A stretch of DNA of 64,000 nucleotides from Isoetes taiwanensis. Taxonomy: Eukaryota > Streptophyta > Lycopodiopsida > Isoetales > Isoetaceae. The notes beneath the pieces are model-generated. The model did no database searches and had not been told where the DNA came from. It saw nothing but the letters and a program-made list of their open reading frames with translations. The position numbers and the translations under genes are program-made. Location of the stretch: NCBI GenBank assembly GCA_021234155.1, contig JAJEKV010000034.1:6802028-6866027 (forward strand). Direction: 5' to 3'. Below are positions 23,552-33,020 of the stretch, piece by piece. The first letter of the stretch is position 1, and each line of letters begins with the position of its first letter.

Positions 23552-23855
23552 TTAAAGGAAGAACTTACCCCACATTTTCTTTTGTCGATATTCCTTATGC
23601 AACAGTGATAGTTCTGTAACGTAAAGCCAAAACCTCAAAGTTAGAAGTATCAAAGATGGCCGAAGCAAGATTGAGAACGGTAAAAGATATACAGGCAGAT
23701 CCATATAGCTGGGTGTAAAGCTCCAACAAATTGGTCGCACCTGTTGTAGATGAACTTGTACTCAAGTCGGCCTGCAAAGACAGATTGGTTATGGCCACAG
23801 ACCATCCAGACTGTACTTTAAGCCTAACAGATATCTTAAGCCATAGAATACACAA
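23552..23855 (-). other. Exon-like segment of unknown gene inside the hAT-like element
   Basis: On the minus strand an 86-codon open stretch with protein-like composition (LQADLSTSSS, AIFDTSNFEV) is followed about 60 bases on, in another frame, by LLHKEYRQKKMW and then a strong splice donor (GTAAGT near 23570). This could be a captured host-gene exon. I do not recognise it. Confidence 0.3.
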
Positions 23856-24114
23856 TATTTATGTAAGAGCTTTTGAAGACCTGTTTATTTTCACTTTTAT
23901 CGCTAGCTCCAGGTCGTAGAAATGGATCAAGCTGCCCAAATCGACCACCTACGGGGATCTCTCCTTCCCGCCTTTGCTCCCTTCACGTTCAAAGCTGGAA
24001 GTACGAGCTTTCGACCGTATGGGCTTTCGACCATAAACGGTCGACTATAGGAATAAAAAAACCCTTTACTTCACGCACTTGAACAATACGTGCATATTAG
24101 GTGCATCCCCCTTG

Positions 24115-24246
24115 GCTTGATCTCATCCGGGAACAAATCATGGAATTGCTTCACTAGCTTGGCTATTGGCTTTGGCAGATTGTTCAATGTTTTGGTCTCC
24201 TTGTCTTCCTCTGTTTCTGGCTCCTCAACTTCGAGCTTAAAGACAT
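24115..24246 (-). pseudogene. Element F pol fragment: protease-RT linker
   Basis: The minus strand encodes FKLEVEEPE and [17 protein letters not shown], the linker just before RT in elements A and C. It continues the F frame from the other side of the hAT-like element. Its upstream side is cut by the 3' LTR of element D at 24247. Confidence 0.85.
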
Positions 24247-24814
24247 TGTTTAGGGCCTGGGTTCGAGATCTCTTGCAAGACAGCCCTCTATGGGGACTCT
24301 TGGATCAAACAGGAGAATCCTTGCTGAGTGTCACACAGGATTTTGCAAAGAAGAAAGAAAAAGAAAAAGAAAAAGGAGAGAACAAGACAAAATAGTAAGC
24401 GGAAATACGACTTTCTTGATATCAACTTGAGTAGATGAACTCTCGTCAAGCGAGAGGAAAACAATCGAGACAAGGCCAAAATCTCATCTAAAACTTGAGA
24501 CCTATCTCTACTCACATATATAGTACAAAGGCCTTGGGCCCAAAATAGATATGTGGCAAATCTCAGTTACCAACTCCCGGATCAATTCCTGATTTTCAGG
24601 GAATCTGGCAACGCCTTCTTTATGTGCCTGGAATCTCGCTGACTTTGGATGTCATTTGTCCGTTCTAGGTCTCTTCTTTGACTGGGGCATGGTCCTCTGC
24701 GTGGGTTTTGGCGGTGGCGTGGGTCTACTACCTGATGCTTGACCTGGTGCCTTATACCTGGCCTACTCTGTGGTCTTCAGGAATAGTCCTGTACATGGAC
24801 GTATAGGACTAACA
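24247..24814 (-). repeat. 3' LTR of element D (second gypsy family)
   Basis: 568 bp, TGTTAG...CTAAACA on the minus strand, an inverted copy of 40808-41391. Flanking bases at 24242-24246 read ATGTC on the minus strand, one mismatch from ATGCC before the LTR at 40808. This fits a single original insertion into element F. Confidence 0.9.
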
Positions 24815-24830
24815 CTCCCCCCCCACCAAA
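24815..24830 (-). other. Polypurine tract of element D
   Basis: On the minus strand a TTTGGTG then G-run sits directly before the LTR start TGTTAG. Confidence 0.75.
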
Positions 24831-27155
24831 TGGCACTCAGTGGAGAGAAAAGCAGGAACAGTCTCAGGAGACGGGAAATCAAGTACCTGCTGAAAATCAT
24901 CTTGAGGACTATGAGGGCGTGGCCCCGTATGATACTTCGTGATAAATTTTTGCCGGTCTTTTAGCGCATCAGAAGTGTTGAGGCCAATTGAAGGAGTCAC
25001 ATCAATGAGGAACCCTGACTGCACTATGTCTTCAAGGGCACGGTGGGCTTCTGTGGGAACATACTGGCACTCAATGAGAAGACATGTCTGAAGGCCAAAG
25101 GCACTTGCACTGGCATTGGGATTGCAATAATAGATTGGGCGCTTCCTTGCAAGTGAACACTGGAGGAGACACTTCAAAGCTGCACAGAAACCAGCTTGAC
25201 GATGAACTGAGGAATCAGAAGACGTGACAGCACGCTCCAAAGACTGGGTGAGACCCCAGATGGCTTGAGCAGGAGTCTGCCAACCTCGTTCATTCGGAAT
25301 ATAAATCCAGTTTCGAGTGTGCTCCAATGTTTCACCCTCTTGCCAGATAGAGCGGCGAACAAAGCATGGATCCCACCGGAGGTCTGTAGAGATGTGAGCG
25401 GGAGTCCAATCTACATGACCAGCCAGAGTCATGGTTCAAAATGGGAAACGCCAATCAGACGTGAGATATTGATGGCGTGGAGGCGCTCCCAAGGATGCAT
25501 AAGATGATTTTCACGAGGCTGCATCATGGGCTTCTGTGCCTGATCACGAAATTCCTTGAGGAGATCAACATCTAAAGTCTGACACCATTGTTCCCAGTCT
25601 GAATAGGGGAGCAAAGTGTGCATAGAAGGAGGGGCTCATTCTGTGGGAATGGTCTGATTGTCAAGGTAGGCATGAAGAGTGTTGAATCCTCCAAGATGCT
25701 GTAAATAGACCTGGGCAAACTAAATCCCCATATCATCATTCAAATTTTTCCTGACCTGGTATAGAGTTTCGGCAATTCAAAGAGGGAGGTGATGAGCAAG
25801 CTCAGACATGTACTCATCCTTGAAGGCATTGACCCATGTCTGATCCTGAAGGTATTTATTCTCAGACAGCAAAAGCCATTTAGCATTTTCATTGCCATGG
25901 AAAGCACGGCTTTGCCCATCATCAAACTTATCTAGAATGTCTGCCAAATGGAAATCATGAATTACATATGCCATGGGTTGAACCAGGCAAAAAATGAAGA
26001 AATTTTGATCATCACAAGTGAGAAGGCCATTTACCAAGAGGGCGCAAAAGAGACCTTTTGTTTTCAATGGATACATCAGGCCAAATTGTAAGAAGATCAT
26101 TGGTGCTGAAGGGCTCATGAATTTGCCATTGGCAGAATGCCACTTAAGCAGGAAAAGATGGTGGCGTGAGACAACATAGTTCAAATAGCTGGTAGGTGTT
26201 GAGAAATCACGTGGAATAGTGAGAGCTACTTGAAGATATGTCTCATGCTGATTCTGAGCTTCTTCGGCAGATTGAATAACTTGCTTCGGCTAGTGTTCCA
26301 TGTCATGGATTTTATTATCCTTCTCATCTAAAAGGCGTAACTGATCTCGAATCTTCATATAAGAGTGCGTGGCCTGTGATGATGATGGCCCTTGAGTAGA
26401 AAGCTGTAACTGAAGACTGACTATTTCCGTGTCATCAATCAGCTTCTTTTTCTGAGCTTCTGCAAGCTGAACTTGCAAAGCCGTGACCTGTGTAACTGCT
26501 GCTAGTTGACCTTCAAGAGCAGATATGCGGACATCTCCTTGAGCAAAGAGATGAAGCTGATGGGTGTAATCACTGTGTAACCCTTTGTACAAATCTTGAC
26601 TGTCAGCAAGAATTTTGTCTTTATCTTTGAGTTGAGCCAGAAGTTCTTGAATAGTGGCTTGCAGTTGAACTTGCTAGTCTTCTAACGTGGCACTCTTGTC
26701 TTGTTCAGCTTTGAGAGCGTCAAGCGTTTGGAGCAAAGCAACATGCTTACATTGAAGGTTGTCTTCTAGAGTGTGAACTTGAGTGGTGGCAGCTTAGAAA
26801 TCACGATGAACAGCATCTGTGGAATCCATATACTCTTTGACGCCATTCATGAATTGCTCATGCGAACCTTGAAGTATGAGCATGCATTCAGCTATGACTT
26901 GCTCATATTGATACAGGGCGCGTCTCGACTGAGGAGGTAGCAGAGGTTGAACTTGCAAGGAGGGCTGTGGAGTGACAGATGCAGTGCACTGAGAAACTCG
27001 CTGAGAGTGTGAATTTTTTATTTCCTTAGACTGAGAGGATGGGACATTGATGACAGGTTGTGGAGATGGCTGCTCTTCAGGACGGTGACAGAAACTTTCT
27101 TCTTGAAGTTGGGAGACAATGGTTTATGATAGCCTGAAAATGTGCATCCATTGTG
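24831..27155 (-). pseudogene. Accessory 3' ORF of element D: coiled coil plus unknown domain
   Basis: In element sense this lies just before the 3' LTR, the env-like position. Coding-like sequence continues in pieces from about 40440 down to 40130, is interrupted by element C, then runs 27150 to about 24830. The segment near 26290-26760 is a coiled coil (heptad-like L/A with Q and E, as in ALEGQLAAVTQVTALQVQL). Downstream come a hydrophobic-aromatic stretch (25777-26184) and a C-terminal domain (24809-25432) with NWIYIPNERGW and PIYYCNPNASA. Stops near 26292 and 26675 and a shift near 25430 break it. No envelope features (signal peptide, clear TM anchor) were seen. Family unknown. Confidence 0.6.
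27151..27155. repeat. Target site duplication of element C (left)
   Basis: TTGTG, repeated at 40125-40129. Confidence 0.9.
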
Positions 27156-28652
27156 TGTGACGTTCCAGTACGATATACGGTCTCAAGACGTATACCGTAC
27201 TGCGCCGTCACGCGTACACGCCGCCCAGTCGACGTGTACGCCGACACATACCCAAGCAAGGACGCCCTAGGGGGCAACTTGCAATGGTGCGAACACTTGG
27301 CAAGGCGCGCACCTTTAGACCTTTAACCCATTAAAAGTAGACCAAGGGTCATGGACAACCCTAAACCTAACTGATAGCCTACATAAGGCATTAAACCCTA
27401 ACAGTCCCCTTTTTCGCCCACAGACCTTCCGAGCCTCAATTCGCGCGCCTGAGGAGTCAATTCCAACTCCCACGATCTGCCTGTGCGCCCCAGCTAGTCA
27501 GATCATTCCTCCGACCGCATCCCAAGCAGAACAAGGACATGGACGCCTTCGGATCAAGAGGAGTGAACCAGGGATCAGGTATTTGGTCGATCAAATAGCA
27601 TAAACCTTACCCCAGCCATCGAATCAGTAGGTTCAGCCTATTAGATCACCCCTAGCAGCCAAGTAGATCCCGAGATTGATTTAACTAAAGAGCCTAACTC
27701 TATGAGATAGATTAGTTCTTTGTTATTTATTATGTTGATATGATGGACGGATGGATTCTGTGAACTCATTGTATTGGGAAGGGGGGTAGAGACTTAAAGC
27801 TTAGTAGATGATGCTCCTAGTTAGTCCCTCTTAGTGCATTACTAGATTTCGGCCTGTGTACAAGAGCCCCACCTGGTTGTGGGTGAAGGGACTAGACTGG
27901 CTCATAACGAGGTTCGTGTTCTGACCCTTGATCGATCCCTCTGGTGTGTAAGGCCTACCGGGGATCAGAGTGACTAGGTCTAATGGCTTGCCACTGAGTG
28001 TGGGCAAGGCATGGGCTCGACACCCGTGGGGTGGGGTTCACCTTCCATTGGGTTAAGTCGAATAAGGGCAGTGGCCCTCTAGTCACCTTGGGTCAGCATG
28101 TAGATCTCGGTGGGAGTGATCCCTACCGCCCCATCGGGCCCGGGAGATGTAACCCAGGAGTAGCCCCTTTGGCTATGCACCCGGCGGGCTACAGTCAGGT
28201 CCCAACACTTTTCAACCTACTCTGCAAAGTGTGCACAGGAGGGGCGGATGGAGTGGACAACCCAATGCCATGTTCTTATGCCAGCCCAATCCATTGTCAT
28301 GATTCTGTCTGCAATGAACTCTGGAGGCCCGAGCTTGTCAGTCCATCCCTGTGTCTGGGCCTTGGGTAGGAACTTCCTTTGTATTGTGCTGATCTTTGTC
28401 TATGCAGATGTTGATGTACCACCCTTCGAGGTGGATATATGATGTTATGTTACTGACGTGTATGTTTACGCTTCCGCAGCTAGGTAGGCCCTGAGGGAGA
28501 CGGGGTAAAATGACCCCTTCACTCTTCCCACTGTGGACTCTAGACGGTCACAGTGATATGTGGAGGGCCCTGTATCAGTGTGGAGCTGGTGCGGGGGATG
28601 AACTCCTGTTTGTATACGGTGCGGGCATCGTATACGAGTAGGGGACGTCACA
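27156..28652 (+). repeat. 5' LTR of element C
   Basis: 1497 bp, TGTGACG...CGTCACA, matching 38625-40124. ORFs inside are not coding. Confidence 0.95.
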
Positions 28653-28653
28653 G

Positions 28654-28668
28654 TGGTATCAGAGCAAT
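28654..28668 (+). other. Primer binding site of element C (initiator tRNA-Met type)
   Basis: TGGTATCAGAGC one base after the LTR, the same primer site as in element A. Confidence 0.92.
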
Positions 28669-28856
28669 GTTCTTGGAGACCAAGAGCAAAGCACTGGCCA
28701 TGCTCCCAGTAGTACTAACTTGATAGGATCCTCAAAGCCTCGAAAAGTGGGAAAATTTTTTCTCATTTTTGTAGTTATGCTAAGCTAGTAACAATTAAGC
28801 GAATTGGAATTTGATAAGATTAAAAAGAATAAGTCCAAAATTTTCCAAGTGAGGTG

Positions 28857-28923
28857 GTCTCACAGCTCGCGCCTGGTCGCAGAACTAAATTTTAGTTTTG
28901 GAGCGAGGCGCAAGCTGTGAGAC
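28857..28923 (+). repeat. 67-nt hairpin 1 (element C leader)
   Basis: Palindrome with arms GTCTCACAGCT/AGCTGTGAGAC, an inner GCGCC/GGCGC stem and an AT-rich loop. One of four copies in this element. Confidence 0.88.
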
Positions 28924-29047
28924 ATCGAGCCAAGATCACCAAAATATGATGAATTTGAGAAAAGTAATGTGGTAAGGCTAGTTCTAAGGTAGGAATTAAT
29001 TAGAATAGCATGTTTTAATTACCTAAATAACCTAGAAATGTATGAGA

Positions 29048-29112
29048 TCTCACAGCTCGCGCCTGGTCGCAGAACTAAATTTTAGTTTTGAAGCGAGGCG
29101 CAAGCTGTGAGA
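29048..29112 (+). repeat. Hairpin 2 (element C leader)
   Basis: Copy of the 67-nt palindrome (core 65 nt), about 215 bp before the ORF1 start codon. Confidence 0.88.
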
Positions 29113-29327
29113 CCATTAGGTAGAAAAAGTCTGAAATAAGTGTAGATTTTAATTAAATAGGTGCCTTGGCATGATAAATTGAGCAACTTGAACTTTGACC
29201 TAAAATTTCCCCAAGCTATAAATAAATGTAGACCCCCCCCTCATTTCCCCGCTCTAGCCCTAGAAAACTGCTCCCCCACACTAAGGCGATCTTTGGGCGC
29301 TGACATCCGATTGACGATCCGTCAAAC

Positions 29328-30593
29328 ATGGCACGGACCAAGCAGACTGCGAGGAAAACCCGCCCAGGCGAAGCAACCAGCGCCGTTGATGCCGGTACGA
29401 TTCGGCGCATGCTCCAGGAGCGTCTCCTCAACCCTAACGGTCAATCTTCTTCGAGCGAGGGAGAACCTTCGAATGAGCAAAATCAAGAAGAGGAAGTACA
29501 TTCGGAAGCAGGGACGGAAGTGATGGAGGAAGAGGACGAGGGAGATCAGAGGGAAAGAAGAACCAAGGCCCGAGAGGAACAGAGGATGCCGACGCCAGAG
29601 CCGACCATTGAGGAACAAGTCGAAGCCTGGATTCGAGAAAAAGAAGCGGAGGAGCAGCAGGAGCAGAGCGAGCCGAGACTCGAACCCGCAGAGGAAGCAG
29701 ATCTCGCGAGGTTTATTAGGAACTACGAACGCCGGGAGAAGAAGAGGGAACAGAAGAAGAGGAAAAGGGAAGAGGAGGAACAGAAGGCGGCCGAGGAGAA
29801 GAAGAAGAAGAAGAAGGGCAAAGCCGTGGAGCAGCCCAAAAGGAAGCTAAAGCGCACGCCCAACCCCAAGATAGTGATAACCGAACGACCACCTGATCAG
29901 CCCCCGGCCTCCTCGGATGACTCTGACGAGGACGTCAACCCCAATATTGAAGGTGGAAGCTCTTCTAACCCCCCGGGCGACGAGCAGGTAGTACCTGAGC
30001 AGCCAGCGCCAGAACAGACCCAGCGGGATCAAGTGCAGAAGCCCCCTGAGTACCCAGCTTGGGATAGGAAGAAACAGCCACGACCTGCCCGTGAAGCTTA
30101 CGTCACCGACAGAGTAAAGATATACGAACGAAAGATGAGGGAGCACGAGGCTTACATGAAGAAATGGGAGGCCTACAGCAAGTACTATGAAGAAAACAGG
30201 GTCGCGTTCGTCGAGGGAGGGCGACCAACGAAGCAGCAGACCTTAAAGCCGCCACCCCCAAAGCCCAAGGTTCCCAAGCCACCACCCAAGAAGAAGATTG
30301 ACAGGAAGGAAGTGGAGAGGAGAGCGCTGCGGGAGATTAGGCACTTCCAACGCAGCTACGGTCTTCTAATTCCCCGAGCCCCCTTTGCTCGGTTAGTGCG
30401 AGAAGTGATGCAGGCCTACAGGACAGACTTTAGAGTCACGGATGAGGCGCTGCTAGCAATGCAAGAGGCGGCTGAGGCAAAGATAGTGCAACATTTTGAA
30501 GATTCAACAGCTTGCACTATTCACGCCAAGCGAGTAACCCTAATGCGACAGGACATGAGCCTTGCGACCCGCATAAAGGGAGAACGCCCTTAG
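29328..30593 (+). CDS. ORF1: histone H3-like protein encoded by element C
   Basis: 421 residues, uninterrupted, start context CAAACATGG. The first ten residues, [10 protein letters not shown], equal the H3 tail through K9. Residues about 30-230 are a highly charged disordered linker with Glu runs and a Lys run (29797-29825) like an NLS. About 245-310 is a basic/aromatic helical region shared with element A, ending in VEGGRP and then a proline run. Residues 333-421 are an 89-residue H3 fold without indels; by eye 51 of 89 match canonical H3 and 53 of 89 match element A. Changes shared by A and C but absent from H3 (HFQ, AP for LP, REVMQ, RVT, VTLM, final P) point to one common capture. Canonical loop 1 length argues against CENH3. 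The ORF has no intron and no stops even though neighbouring ORFs are broken. Function is inferred only. Confidence 0.94.
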   Translation: MARTKQTARKTRPGEATSAVDAGTIRRMLQERLLNPNGQSSSSEGEPSNEQNQEEEVHSEAGTEVMEEEDEGDQRERRTKAREEQRMPTPEPTIEEQVEAWIREKEAEEQQEQSEPRLEPAEEADLARFIRNYERREKKREQKKRKREEEEQKAAEEKKKKKKGKAVEQPKRKLKRTPNPKIVITERPPDQPPASSDDSDEDVNPNIEGGSSSNPPGDEQVVPEQPAPEQTQRDQVQKPPEYPAWDRKKQPRPAREAYVTDRVKIYERKMREHEAYMKKWEAYSKYYEENRVAFVEGGRPTKQQTLKPPPPKPKVPKPPPKKKIDRKEVERRALREIRHFQRSYGLLIPRAPFARLVREVMQAYRTDFRVTDEALLAMQEAAEAKIVQHFEDSTACTIHAKRVTLMRQDMSLATRIKGERP

Positions 30594-30740
30594 AGTCCTT
30601 TTTTGTAAATAGTTGAAAATTTTGTAATATAGAGCAATTTTGTGTACTTTAATTGCATGAGCGGGATTAATTAGGGCAAGATAGTAAGTTTTAGCTTTTA
30701 TTTCAGTAAAATAGGACATTTGCAGACCGAAAAACGTGAT

Positions 30741-30807
30741 GTCTCACAGCTCGCGCCTGGTCGCAAAACTAAATTTTAGTTTTGAAGCGAGGCGCAAGCT
30801 GTGAGAC
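30741..30807 (+). repeat. 67-nt hairpin 3 (after ORF1, element C)
   Basis: Copy of the same palindrome, about 150 bp after the ORF1 stop. Confidence 0.88.
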
Positions 30808-30940
30808 CTCGCCCAAACTTGACCAAAACAGCTCCAAATCGACCAAATAAGGGGTCAATTCTGTCTGATTTGATGAGCCCATCACCCTTACAGCCTTAGT
30901 TTATCCAAATTGGACACCTTTTGATCGAAATGAGACTGAT

Positions 30941-31007
30941 GTCTCACAGCTCGCGCCTGGTCAAAGAACCAAATGTTAGTTTTGAAGCGAGGCGCAAGCT
31001 GTGAGAC
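30941..31007 (+). repeat. 67-nt hairpin 4 (before ORF2, element C)
   Basis: Fourth copy. The outer arms are unchanged; substitutions fall in the inner stem and loop (CAAAGAACC), so the stem looks better kept than the loop. Confidence 0.88.
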
Positions 31008-31319
31008 CTCCTACCATTCCTTCACCAGGACTTGTCCAAATCATCTTCAACCTATTGTATAGCATCTTTTAGGTAATCTAGCCTTGTTCAAGCATCTCAT
31101 CTAGTCTTCAAAATTCCATTTTGACCCCAGATAGACTAGAATTACCCAACCCCAGGAATTTTCCAAGTCATCCAAAAATTAGGGTTTCCCCCTTTTCTAT
31201 AAATAGACCCCTCATTTCTCAGATAGCACCCTACAAATCTGCACCTGCCCTTCTAGCCGATTTCTCAGCTCCCTGAGGCGCTCTTGTAACCGTTTGATAC
31301 CCTCTTCCGCATTTAATCA
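31008..31319 (+). other. ORF1-ORF2 spacer of element C
   Basis: No gene. Includes a C-rich and AT-rich run leading to the ORF2 start at 31320 (ATCAATGGCA). About 31193-31210 reads TTTTCTATAAATAGACCCC, a TATA-box-like word about 120 bp ahead of ORF2 that might serve as an internal promoter. This is unproven. Confidence 0.4.
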
Positions 31320-32863
31320 ATGGCAACCTCTGATTTTCGCAGATGGTACAGCGCCAGCGCTCATGCTGCCGAGGCCGACGTCGACCAAATCTTCCATATC
31401 TTCAGGAAGGAGGTAGATGTCCAAGCAACCTTGCACGCAACCCCAGCTTACAGTAGAGTCTTGTCTGAGTTCCAAGCTAGGGTAGAATCAGCGCTAGTGC
31501 AACTCCCCCCTTGCATAGGTTACTTTGTCCCTAGACAATCCCTGCAAGCAGCATTAGGCGATGTTCCGAACATCGCCAAATACCTGACAAATAAGGCGCA
31601 GCGCACACCTGAGCCAATGGTCCTAACTGTCAATAGGACCAAGTACTTCTCTTTCAACACTGCCTTGGCAATCTTTCTCACCCACCGTGCCGAGAACACC
31701 GTGGGGGAAACCTCCATTCCCCCCATGGACGTAGACCCATTAGCCATAGCAGCAGAACAACGGCTCCTTACGCAGTATGAACAGGAACAGGAAGGAAAAG
31801 AAGAGGAAGACTCAGACGAACAGGAATCAGAGGAGGAGGAAGACTATGTCGAGCTCGACCCAGCAGAAGAGCGGCGACAAGCAGAGCAGGAGTGGCAAGA
31901 CTTCGAGAGAAGCCGGCAAACTCTTAGAGTCGCGCCACCCCTTGGGCTAGGCATTACAAGCCTAGCCCCCATTATGGTCGGTCGGCAGGAGTTTCGCTCC
32001 CGTTTACATCCAAAACCTCCTGAGTGCGGGGAAAGGGAGTACGTGAAGAGTTGCTGCACCAACTCCGAAGAACGGACCTGGACGACTTCATCGTCCGAGG
32101 AGCATCTGACTTCCCACTCCAAGTAAGGGAAGCCGACACTTACACGGGAGAGTCGACCTCCGACATCCAAGCCTACAAAAAGCAAAGACGCGATTATGGA
32201 GGCGGACCGGGCAAAGAAATCAACTACCGACGGAGGAAGAGTTCCTTGCCCTACAGGAACAGATGGGGATCCGTTATGCGACCTCGAACATCCTAACGGC
32301 AAGCTCTTCAGCAACACCTCCCCCGGAGAGAAGAGGCGAATTCGACCTCAGGAGGGCTTCAGCAACAGTCAGAGACTACAGGGAGCTCACCACGGTGGAG
32401 GTTGATGACTTTGCAGCGCATTACGTGAGCCTGGATACCGAAAGTGGTCGATTGCCTCGCAACGCATGTGTCGTTGCGTTATTACCTTCCCCTGCTGATG
32501 GATGGAAGGATAGCGGTAATTCACCGCAAATTCACCCCCAGAGGCGAGGAAGGAGTATCGATGCTGATTGCGCTCTCAGGATTTGGCCGGCATGCGCGGT
32601 TGCCTCTCAACACCGAGTATGCCATTCTGGTGAAGAGAGCGGTAGCACTCGACGTTTTCGACTTCGCCATACCTTACAGGCGGCAGGGAAGACTGGCGGT
32701 GACCGCGGCTTATACCTCAGACCGCAGAGTCGAAGACTTAGCGAGAGCTTTGCAGGGAGGATCTTCAGTCAACGTCCTTAGGAACTTGGGTCATTCAGTG
32801 GGAACAGCCCAAGTGAAGAAGTTCCTAGAGGATAATCCATCCTACCGGCGTTATCAAGAATAA
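31320..32863 (+). pseudogene. ORF2 of element C: unknown accessory protein, frameshifted
   Basis: Starts MATSDFRRWY. The first frame is open to 32126, with an acidic run (EEEDSDEQESEEEEDY). Matching element A sequence continues in a second frame (about 32024-32296), a third (32263-32440) and a last frame (32444-32863) ending at a TAA. The C-terminal part has RYYLP, FTPRGEE, LIALSGFGRH and a tail with VLRNLG and VKKFLE; A shows the same motifs. At least two or three frameshifts break this copy. I know no family with this motif order. Its place between the H3-like ORF and gag in two diverged elements suggests the two accessory proteins work together. Confidence 0.75.
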
Positions 32864-33020
32864 TTGGGAACCTTGATACCGGAAGTCTTTTGTAGTAGAC
32901 ACATTATATAATATAAATATAACTTCTTCTGCATTTTTAAATGTTTTGTTGATATATTTTGTTCCGCAACTATACCAACAACACATATAATGCAACAGAA
33001 CAAACAAAACTAACCGTACA
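32864..33020 (+). other. ORF2-gag spacer of element C
   Basis: Short AT-rich spacer, no feature seen. Confidence 0.4.

Larger units (their letters stand above)
19782..24114. mobile_element. hAT-like DNA transposon, 4.3 kb, apparently non-autonomous
   Basis: Flanked by a perfect 8-bp duplication (GCTTGATC). Its ends are inverted repeats: the left end CCCGGGGAATGCACCT pairs with the right end at 13 of 16 positions, ungapped. An 8-bp duplication and short ends with the C(A/C)..GGG pattern fit the hAT superfamily. No transposase ORF is visible; the longest frames are under 150 codons and unrecognised. A deleted or gene-capturing derivative is likely. The insertion is younger than element F, which it splits. 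Confidence 0.8.

Noticed and set aside
24809-25432. Envelope gene in element D
   Set aside because: No signal peptide, anchor or cleavage motif seen; called only as an accessory ORF.
29328-30593. Calling the H3-like ORF a centromeric CENH3
   Set aside because: Loop 1 has the canonical H3 length, the fold aligns without indels and the tail matches canonical H3; CENH3 has a diverged tail and longer loop 1.
28857-31007. CRISPR array from the four similar 67-nt units
   Set aside because: Units are palindromes at irregular, long spacing around an ORF in a plant retrotransposon; no spacers or cas genes.
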